Positions 57,538 to 64,000 of a stretch of 64,000 nt of DNA are shown piece after piece. The notes beneath the pieces were generated by a model. The model was given only the letters and a program-made list of their open reading frames with translations. It was not told the DNA's origin and made no database searches. Location of the stretch: NCBI RefSeq assembly GCF_016587415.1, contig NZ_BNJI01000003.1:1426001-1490000 (forward strand), read 5' to 3'. A program made the translations under genes and the position numbers. Source of the DNA: Ktedonobacter sp. SOSP1-85 (lineage in GTDB: Bacteria; Chloroflexota; Ktedonobacteria; Ktedonobacterales; Ktedonobacteraceae). Numbering within the stretch: position 1 is the first letter of the stretch; every line of letters starts with the position of its first letter.

Positions 57538-59761
57538 AGATCCCACCGATATCTGGGCCTGGACGCATGCAGACGAAGAGCGTTTCGCGGCGGAGGATGG
57601 TCCAAAGAAGACCATGATCCGCTACTACTATGAGTTCTGGCAGCAGTATAAGAGCGATGGCGATTCCGCCAACCTGGCGATCAACCAGGCCCTCGACATA
57701 GCGCGCTCAACGGGTGACCTGCGTTGGCAGCTTCACTTACGCCACTGGCGGCTCCAGCTCTGGCTGCACCAGAACAATGTCAAAAAGGCCTTGCCTGAGG
57801 CCGTGGATCTGCTGACGCTGGCGACCGATGAGCGCGTGCGCGATGTCCCGCAGCGGATCTGTGCCTATCATGATATCGTTGAATGCTATGTCGAGATGGA
57901 TGCCGCTGGCTACTATGAGGAGATTGTCGAGAACTCGCAGCATATTCTGACCCAACTTCCAAAGCGTCACTCCTGCGCGACCTGTGCGCGTCTGCATATC
58001 GCCCAGGCCGCGGCAGATGCCGGGTACGTGCCAGAGGCCGAGCGATGGCTGAAGCTCTGCGAGGCCAATATCACAGAGGGGCGCTATCCAGAGCTAGTCA
58101 CCTCCTTTGGCAATAAGTACGAGGCGCTGGAGAAGTGGAAAGAGGCGGAGCGCTACTATCGCGAGGCCATGGATATAGCTCGCAAGCGCGAGAGCATGCC
58201 CGATTTTATGAACGCAGTATTAGGGCTGGCGCGTGCCAAGGTTGCCCAGGGCCAGTCTCAGGAGGCTGCCTCGCTGCTCGATAACGTACGCGGAAACCTC
58301 AAGTATCGCGGTTCTACTCCTCAACTCGCCCGGCTCTTAGAGGTTGAGGGCCACCTGGGACATGCCTTGAAGAACCCGCAACTTGCCGTCTCGTCCCTGA
58401 CGCGCTCAGGGCGCATTAACCTGGACGTGGGCCGCTATCGCGCCGCTGCCCTGAACGCCTTGAGCGCCGTCGAAATTGCGCGTGCCTCCAACCTTAAGGA
58501 AAAAGAGAGCGAGGAGGCGCTTGAGATCGCGGCCCAGGCCGTAGGCTATATGCCGCCAGCCTCGCGCGATGTCTATGAGCGCCTCGCCACGCTTGGTCGT
58601 GAACCCATACCCGCACCCCTGGAGGAGCCGGGCGCGGTGCCTCTTACTCCTGAGCAAGAGGAGGAACGGCATGCGCGCAAGGAACTTATGGCCCTGGAGG
58701 AGATGTTTCAGCAGAACATGGCATTGGGTGATGCCCGAGGCGTTGCTATCATCCTCTTCCGCCTCTCACGTTGGTACTACGGCCACAAGGCCCAGCGCGC
58801 CGCCGTCGACTACCTGATCTGGAATGCCGCCCTGGAGCGCTGGCTCAAGCTTGCGAGCGAGCAGCGTGAGGATGCAGTAAGTGCGCTCTCAGGCATTCGC
58901 GAGGAACTTCCCTCTGGAACAGTTGATGCCGCCCTGGAGGCCGCAGCCGCCTCACTGCCTGAGCTGCTGAAGCCCTTGCTGGGAGAGCAGGTCTCGCCCG
59001 TACGCTGGTCCTGGCTCGTGCGCTGCGTCGGGCAGGAGGTGCGCGGCGAACCTGTACTGGAGGAAGAGCCAACCGAGAAAGATGCCGATGGCGGCTTCAA
59101 CGACTGGCTCGAATATAACGCAGGTACCATCGCGCTTATGCTTCGTTTCTCCCAGAAAGCCAGTTCCAAGGAGCGTGAGCAGTGGGCAAGCGCGCTGGAC
59201 CAACAAGGGAACGCTATCTCAAAACAGGCTCAGGAGCATCCCGTACAGGGCGAGGGTGCTGAGGAGCAGCTACGGGTAACGCTTGCGCTCATTAAGAGCC
59301 TCGCCGCCTTGAGTCGGGGAAGCACAGTAGAAGAAGCGCGTGCCCTTGCTCTGCCGCCCTTTGATGGTCTTATTGACAGGATTGAGGCCATCTCAAAGTT
59401 GCCCATCTGGGAGATGCCTGGCTTCGCGCCCCTCGATCTCATGGTTGAGCAGGCTGCACGCGACACTGTACGCGCCCTGACTCGTGTGGATGAGCACCGT
59501 AAGGAGCGCCTGCGCCGCCTGGCCTTCCGCCTGCAATTAATGCAATACGACCTGCTCGACGTGCCAGAAGCCGAGGAATTAGAACCCATCTCGCACTTCC
59601 TCGAAGCCCTGCGCAAACTGCTCCTGAACGATGGCAAGCGCCTCCCTAAATTTGACGAGCCGCTACCCGAACCCTTCAACGGCCTGCTCGCCGCTACCTT
59701 CAAATCCGCCCAGGCTCAAGGTGTGATTGATAACGAAAGCCATCCCCCCACTCATAGCTGA
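57530..59761 (+). CDS. Large TPR-like helical-repeat protein coupled to the HSP90-like ATPase
   Basis: 743 residues, almost all alpha-helical. TPR-like repeats are evident in the first ~350 residues (ALDIARSTGDLRWQLHLRHW, AERYYREAMDIARKRES, AALNALSAVEIARAS). An acidic second half follows, with no enzyme motif. TPR proteins commonly dock on HSP90 tails, and the two genes overlap by 8 bp, so a complex with the ATPase is likely. The last 13 codons and stop are part of a 47-bp tandem duplication. Confidence 0.78.
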   Translation: MAKDPTDIWAWTHADEERFAAEDGPKKTMIRYYYEFWQQYKSDGDSANLAINQALDIARSTGDLRWQLHLRHWRLQLWLHQNNVKKALPEAVDLLTLATDERVRDVPQRICAYHDIVECYVEMDAAGYYEEIVENSQHILTQLPKRHSCATCARLHIAQAAADAGYVPEAERWLKLCEANITEGRYPELVTSFGNKYEALEKWKEAERYYREAMDIARKRESMPDFMNAVLGLARAKVAQGQSQEAASLLDNVRGNLKYRGSTPQLARLLEVEGHLGHALKNPQLAVSSLTRSGRINLDVGRYRAAALNALSAVEIARASNLKEKESEEALEIAAQAVGYMPPASRDVYERLATLGREPIPAPLEEPGAVPLTPEQEEERHARKELMALEEMFQQNMALGDARGVAIILFRLSRWYYGHKAQRAAVDYLIWNAALERWLKLASEQREDAVSALSGIREELPSGTVDAALEAAAASLPELLKPLLGEQVSPVRWSWLVRCVGQEVRGEPVLEEEPTEKDADGGFNDWLEYNAGTIALMLRFSQKASSKEREQWASALDQQGNAISKQAQEHPVQGEGAEEQLRVTLALIKSLAALSRGSTVEEARALALPPFDGLIDRIEAISKLPIWEMPGFAPLDLMVEQAARDTVRALTRVDEHRKERLRRLAFRLQLMQYDLLDVPEAEELEPISHFLEALRKLLLNDGKRLPKFDEPLPEPFNGLLAATFKSAQAQGVIDNESHPPTHS

Positions 59762-59832
59762 GCCAGGGTGTGATTGATAACGAAAGCCATCCCCCCACTC
59801 ATAGCTGAGCCAGGGTGTGATTGATAACGAAA
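59720..59832 (+). repeat. 47-bp tandem repeat spanning the TPR gene end
   Basis: Copies at 59720-59766 and 59767-59813 are essentially identical, and a partial third runs 59814-59832. Copy 1 contains the last codons and stop of the TPR gene; copy 2 repeats them as non-coding sequence. Confidence 0.9.
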
Positions 59833-59858
59833 ATCGCACACTCGTTCATACCCGAGTC

Positions 59859-59909
59859 AGAAGCGCCAGCGACGTGCGGGCGATCAGCCCACACGTCGCT
59901 GGCGCTTCT
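59859..59909 (+). terminator. Strong hairpin after the HSP90/TPR operon
   Basis: 18-bp perfect arms (59859-59876 and 59892-59909) continued by a 4-bp inner stem after one mismatch, followed by TTATTCTT. The convergent gene ends at 59978, so it may also serve the other strand. Confidence 0.7.
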
Positions 59910-59977
59910 TTATTCTTGCGAGCCACACAGTGGCGAGGAGTCACGACACAAAGTGTGATGGATAGCTATTACATACG

Positions 59978-61054
59978 CTATGAATGAGTATGCTCCACAA
60001 TACGCTGGAGCATAGTCTCAACCTCTTCCAGAGGCAGCTCACGCATAATCCTGACGCGAGACTTCAATGCATCATGCAGCACAGGATACATATTATTGGG
60101 CCGCCAGGTGAAGGTCGTAGTTTTCTCGCCGATCAGGAGGACAGGCATACTATCGAAGCGGGGAATCTCATAGAAGCTGGCAGAGCCGGGGAAGAAGGCA
60201 AAGGCGTTGAGTTCATAGCCCTCTTCATCCTGCTGTAGTGCGCCAGGATAGTAAAAGGCAAAGCGCTGCTCATCGCTTAGCTCCTCTGCTCGCTGATGAT
60301 CCTCGGGCGCCAGGTCGCGATTTTGCGCGTAGTGCACGGCCTCGGGATCAACAGGCTTCGCGTTAAGGTAGCCAGGCCCCACATGTTCCAAAAGTGTATA
60401 CTGCAACAGGGCATAACAGTGATACATGCGGTCCTGCACACCCTCCAAACGCACCAGGAAGCCACGCTTATCCAGCGGATCGAGAACGAGCAACTCTTTA
60501 TCATCCAGCAGATTCAGCAGCTCTTTGATGTAGACCAGCGGATCATAGCGCTCACGCTGTTCCTCGCACAGTAGCCAGACATCATTTACAAGCTCACGTA
60601 TATCCTGGCTTTGCTGCCACTCTTTGCGCTTCTGCTTATCGCGTGAGAGCATCGTCATCGCCGCCAGGAGCGTAAAGTTCAGTGCATAGTGCGCCCGTGT
60701 GGCCTCTGGAAAGTGCAGGAAGAGTTCCTCACCGCTCAAATCACGACAGACTTTCCTATAGCTCAGTGCCTGCTGCAACTGGCGTAGCGTAAGCTCCAGG
60801 GCCGCCTCAATTGGGAGCGCAACGTCGCCGTCCCGCTCTACCAGCGAGCCACACAGCAGAGCCAGCGCCCCCGCGTGAAAGCCATCCACATTGGTCAGCA
60901 ACGGAGCTAGCTCGCGCAACGCCTCGTCAACATCCTGTATCGAACGAATAAAATGGTGCACCTCTTGCCTCGCGAACACCTCCTGGCCCGCCTGCATCTC
61001 TTTCAGATCACTTGGCCGCTCCAGGAAAGCGATAAAGCGTTCCTTTTCCAGCAT
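59978..61054 (-). CDS. Unknown protein convergent with the HSP90/TPR pair
   Basis: 358 residues and not recognised. The first ~190 residues are helical (RQLQQALSYRKVCRDL, ATRAHYALNFTLLAAMTMLS); the rest is mixed with aromatic segments (AFAFFPGSASFYEIPRF, TTTFTWRPNNMYPVLHDAL). No signal peptide, membrane helix or catalytic motif. AGAGGAA precedes the ATG. It does not share a transcript with the HSP90/TPR genes but lies beside them. Confidence 0.6.
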   Translation of the reverse strand: MLEKERFIAFLERPSDLKEMQAGQEVFARQEVHHFIRSIQDVDEALRELAPLLTNVDGFHAGALALLCGSLVERDGDVALPIEAALELTLRQLQQALSYRKVCRDLSGEELFLHFPEATRAHYALNFTLLAAMTMLSRDKQKRKEWQQSQDIRELVNDVWLLCEEQRERYDPLVYIKELLNLLDDKELLVLDPLDKRGFLVRLEGVQDRMYHCYALLQYTLLEHVGPGYLNAKPVDPEAVHYAQNRDLAPEDHQRAEELSDEQRFAFYYPGALQQDEEGYELNAFAFFPGSASFYEIPRFDSMPVLLIGEKTTTFTWRPNNMYPVLHDALKSRVRIMRELPLEEVETMLQRIVEHTHS

Positions 61055-61144
61055 GAATATTCCTCTATCTAACTTTTTCCTCTATCGTACAACATATATA
61101 CGTCCCACTACGCAGGAAGTAGGAAGTGTGAGGGATAGAAAAAA

Positions 61145-61172
61145 GACCCTGAAGCATCTTCGATTCAGGGTC
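61145..61172 (-). terminator. Intrinsic terminator of the GH15 gene
   Basis: Perfect 9-bp arms GACCCTGAA/TTCAGGGTC (61145-61153 and 61164-61172), 10-nt loop, with a T6 tract on the minus strand (61144-61139). It lies 30 bp after the stop of the minus-strand gene. Confidence 0.8.
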
Positions 61173-61202
61173 CACATGAGGGTGGAGGAATCAGGAATAG
61201 TC

Positions 61203-64000
61203 TTAGGGTATGACCACGTCCTGGAGGACGACCGGGCCTTTTGTGTAGTCAAGCTCACTGGACTGCTGCACGTTGTTGGGTGTGAGCACATCCATGACCT
61301 TGGGTACCGTGGCGGGATCGACCGTGCAGTGGGGATCACTGCTTGCCGTCGCGCAGACGCCAAAGTTGTAGGGTTGGGGCGTCGAGGCGAAGCTGCGCGC
61401 CTGGTCAGGGCTGTAGCCGTCCTGCCCGGTCAAAGTGACCGTGAAGCCCCAGCCGGAGCCGGGCTGGCCCAGCGTTGCCTTGGGTACGCTAAAGGTGATG
61501 TAGCGTGAGATGGCATTGGCACTGATGTTGATCGTGCCCAGCGTCGTCCCGCTAGCGTCGACGTAGCGTTGACCAAAGCCCTGAACCTCTAAGAGCTGGC
61601 TCCAGGCCGCACCCGGATCGATGCTATAGTTACGCTGCGGATAGGCCGCCGAGGTCGAGGTCTGACTGGCTCCAGGTTCGTGTACGTAGACATCGATGAG
61701 CTGCGCGCCCAGCGGGCTGCCAAAGGTCGGCGTCAGATCGCGGACCTGCACCTTGAAGATGATGTTGGTGCCATCATCGTAGACGCGGAAGTCCTGCATA
61801 TCATAGGCGCCGGGATGGAAGTCGCTGGCGGTTGGATAGGCGTAGTTGCCGGGACCGTTATCGTCGTTATTCGGGTCAGTCGTCTCAAAGAGAAGCTTGC
61901 CGGGCGTGAAGTCGTACACGATGCTACGCGTATCATGGGCGGTCGCGCCATCCGGGCTCACTGCAACGGTGTTGAGCACTGTGGTTCCGCCTGTGACCGC
62001 AACTTGCAGTGAGAAGGAGCCATCCGCGCCCGCGGTTGTGCTATAGGTTGTGGTCGCGCTCTGCTGATCGGTGTTGGTGGCGGCAACATAGATCGTGTTG
62101 CCGGGCGCGGTCGTACCGGTGATCGTGATGGGTGAGCCATTGACCGACGAGAGATTCTGCGGCGTGCTCACCGTGAGCGTGGTCTGACTAGTGTGATTGA
62201 TAACGTAACGCTCGTAGGTGTTGCCGGGACGTTCAAGCTCCTTCTGCGCCGCCAGGTTGTTGAAGAGGCGCACATAGGAGGCCGAGGCCCAGGTCAGGGG
62301 AGCCGCCGAACCAGCGGGCTTCCCGTTCTGGAAGCCGATGGAGGCAACCGTGGGATCGGTCCCGTAGGGCGAGGCCACCAGGTCGGGCTGCTCCCAGTCC
62401 TGCTCAGGGATCAGGCCTACGCCGGAGCCAAACTTGCGCAGCGTGTCCAGCAGGGTCGCGGCGCTATCGTAGTTGCCGCTTGATACATCGTACTCGCCGC
62501 GCTCCTCGGTCAGCAGCGGCCAGAGGTGTCCATTGCCCTGTCCGCTGGGCGCCCAGGGATGACCATCCTTGGAGCCGTCGCCATAGCCATCACCATTGTA
62601 GCGATACCAACCGCTGCCGCTACTGGTATCAACCTTGATGGTCTTATCAACGATGTTCAAAGAGTTTTGGATATCGCTATCGTTGGCGGGGAGCAGGCCC
62701 AGGCGAACCAGTTCCAGGAAGCCCGCGTCGATAACGGTCCGCTGATCCTGAGTGGGGCCACCATTGCCCAGGTTATAGCTGATGCTGGCATTGGGATCGC
62801 CGGTCTTGGAGAGACGGATAAAGTAGGGTTGAGTCGAGAGCGAGCCATTGGTCGTCACAGTCCACTTCTTAATTGAGCGCTGCCAGTCGTCGGCCACGCC
62901 CAACCAGATTTTGGCACTCTGTGTATCACCATTTTTCGTCGCGATATCTGAGGCCGCGACCAGCCCCGCGATCTCGGCGGCAATCGTCGAGGGCGAGTAG
63001 CCGCCCTGCTCCTCCCAGCGCTCCACGCCAAAGCTTGGACCGTGACTGATCACAAAATTGGCGGCAGGCTTGATATGTTGAGTATAGAGCGTGGCGTCGG
63101 TCATATTGAGCTGATAGGCCATCAGAATGGGGTAGCTGGCCTCATCGAGCTGGGTTCCGAAGGAGTCAGGCGCGGTCTTGCCGTTGAGCAGGCTATTGCG
63201 TGGCATCGAGCCATCAGCCTGCTGCTGGCGGTCAAAGAGATAGTTGACCATCGCGCGCGCCGTCGCCAGGTCTCCATCCACATAGAAGCCGGTCCAGGCC
63301 TCATAGAGGTCGCGCGCGAAGACCTCGCGATAAGAGCCAAAGTAGCTGTTATTAGGATCACCTGCCGAGACGGCCTGTCCCCAGGGAGAGGCCAGGCTGG
63401 CCACCACCGCGCCAGGATAGGTCTTATCCTCCGAGGCTTTGATCACATTCGCATTCAGATAATACTCTTCAAGCAACTGTTTATATTGGTCAGCGGAGAG
63501 GTGTGGTTGTTTGATTGCCCCAAGCTTTAGTTGGGCGTCGTAGTGGAGCCAGCCCAGGGTATATTGCGCGAGCATTGTATCGAAGTTGCGCTTCAGAGAA
63601 CTCTCAGCAGCCTTGACCGCGTCGGCCTGCGTTTGCCCAAAGCCTAGTGTAAAGGTCAGGTTGCTGCCATGTGAGAGATCGGCCTGCATGGTCTGAACGA
63701 GGTTGCCATTGTTGGCATCCGTATAGAGCGCTGTCAGACTGTGCGACTTGTCCAACTGCGTCAATCCATCGCTCTGGCCATCTACAAAACCACTGGTCGC
63801 CTGGAGGAAGGGTTGTGAAGCGTCCAGTGCGCTATAGACCGGCACAGCGTAGTCGCGGTTGGCGGCATTGGACTTTGTATTGGTATCGAAGGCGATGGGA
63901 ACCTGGTGCCCGGTTGAGGTATCGATAGTGCCGGAATCACCTCCACCGTTGGCGGAGCTGCCCCCGCCATTGCCATTGATTGTGGCGTCGTAGCGCAGAT
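61203..64000 (-). CDS. GH15 glucodextranase/glucoamylase-like secreted enzyme, 5' end outside the window
   Basis: The frame stays open to the right edge (~932 residues visible). GTG63845 lies inside a conserved stretch (AANRDYAVPVYSAL) and is not the true start. Order: end of the N-terminal beta-sandwich, an (alpha/alpha)6 barrel with the catalytic Glu candidates in ERWEEQGGYSPS and LIPEQDWEQP and the REVFARDLYEAWTG segment, an Ig-like domain (TPQNLSSVNGSPITITGTTAPGN), then a glucodextranase C-terminal domain (GAYDMQDFRVYDDGTNIIFKVQ). GH15 enzymes release glucose from alpha-glucans or dextran. It is probably secreted; the signal peptide would lie outside the window. An intrinsic terminator follows. 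Confidence 0.85.
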   Translation of the reverse strand, partial: LRYDATINGNGGGSSANGGGDSGTIDTSTGHQVPIAFDTNTKSNAANRDYAVPVYSALDASQPFLQATSGFVDGQSDGLTQLDKSHSLTALYTDANNGNLVQTMQADLSHGSNLTFTLGFGQTQADAVKAAESSLKRNFDTMLAQYTLGWLHYDAQLKLGAIKQPHLSADQYKQLLEEYYLNANVIKASEDKTYPGAVVASLASPWGQAVSAGDPNNSYFGSYREVFARDLYEAWTGFYVDGDLATARAMVNYLFDRQQQADGSMPRNSLLNGKTAPDSFGTQLDEASYPILMAYQLNMTDATLYTQHIKPAANFVISHGPSFGVERWEEQGGYSPSTIAAEIAGLVAASDIATKNGDTQSAKIWLGVADDWQRSIKKWTVTTNGSLSTQPYFIRLSKTGDPNASISYNLGNGGPTQDQRTVIDAGFLELVRLGLLPANDSDIQNSLNIVDKTIKVDTSSGSGWYRYNGDGYGDGSKDGHPWAPSGQGNGHLWPLLTEERGEYDVSSGNYDSAATLLDTLRKFGSGVGLIPEQDWEQPDLVASPYGTDPTVASIGFQNGKPAGSAAPLTWASASYVRLFNNLAAQKELERPGNTYERYVINHTSQTTLTVSTPQNLSSVNGSPITITGTTAPGNTIYVAATNTDQQSATTTYSTTAGADGSFSLQVAVTGGTTVLNTVAVSPDGATAHDTRSIVYDFTPGKLLFETTDPNNDDNGPGNYAYPTASDFHPGAYDMQDFRVYDDGTNIIFKVQVRDLTPTFGSPLGAQLIDVYVHEPGASQTSTSAAYPQRNYSIDPGAAWSQLLEVQGFGQRYVDASGTTLGTINISANAISRYITFSVPKATLGQPGSGWGFTVTLTGQDGYSPDQARSFASTPQPYNFGVCATASSDPHCTVDPATVPKVMDVLTPNNVQQSSELDYTKGPVVLQDVVIP

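Noticed and set aside
59720..59832. Tandem repeat as a possible small CRISPR array
   Set aside because: The 47-bp units are directly adjacent with no unique spacers and one of them is coding.
62191..62205. 15-bp match (GTGTGATTGATAACG) to the tandem repeat at 59720-59832
   Set aside because: It lies in frame inside the GH15 gene and does not extend on either side; probably chance.

Overview
The window is a gene-dense bacterial chromosome segment of middling-to-high GC. It most resembles the Chloroflexota, probably the class Ktedonobacteria. The reasons are a soluble Hanks-type Ser/Thr kinase, two DUF4097-type proteins, four luciferase-like (LLM) flavin oxidoreductases, a double-domain KaiC-like ATPase, a CHAP protein with a Thr-Pro linker, and a large tubulin-like protein encoded next to a von Willebrand A (vWA) protein. 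This placement is inferred from gene content alone. I saw no rRNA, tRNA, CRISPR array, transposase or phage module. I support 52 protein-coding genes. The first, NUDIX-like, is cut by the left edge. The last, a GH15 glucodextranase-like enzyme, is cut by the right edge.

Layout. 1-7.1 kb, minus strand: NUDIX N-terminus, Ser/Thr kinase, DUF4097-like lipoprotein, rifamycin phosphotransferase with a TetR regulator in the same operon, and an LLM oxidoreductase. 7.3-14.9 kb: GH13 alpha-glucan enzyme, an orphan peptide-type ABC binding lipoprotein, Rieske oxygenase, CHAP hydrolase, aldo/keto reductase. 15-19 kb: GNAT-like protein, an ECF sigma factor carrying a long Cys-rich tail with an MFS exporter directly downstream, and DinB.

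19-34.2 kb is one long minus-strand run with two parts. The sulfur part holds a beta-propeller protein, APS kinase (cysC), ATP sulfurylase (sat) and a sulfonate/nitrate-type ABC transporter. The second part follows 40 bp downstream: a small membrane protein, a vWA protein, a tubulin-like GTPase, an 836-residue membrane/coiled-coil protein and a second membrane protein. This cytoskeleton-like cluster is the most notable system here.

34.4-47.6 kb: threonine synthase, LLM oxidoreductases, alpha/beta hydrolase, acyl thioesterase, an RCK-type channel with an odd selectivity filter, FAH-family enzyme, a KaiC-like ATPase with a 4-bp-overlapping response regulator, M20 peptidase and CoxG. 47.7-55.2 kb: TetR/DoxX divergon with twin operators, a ChrB/Ftr1-like group, DUF4097 protein with a carbonic-anhydrase-like partner, and a TetR-DHA2 efflux operon. 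55.4-64 kb: an HSP90-like ATPase overlapping a large helical-repeat protein, an unknown protein, and the glucodextranase-like enzyme.

A recurring feature is very long, almost perfect inverted repeats (26-37 bp arms, loops of 3-6 nt), each of different sequence, placed just after stop codons. Two further dispersed palindromic element families have two copies each. In one of them the copies lie 36-37 bp upstream of two unrelated start codons.
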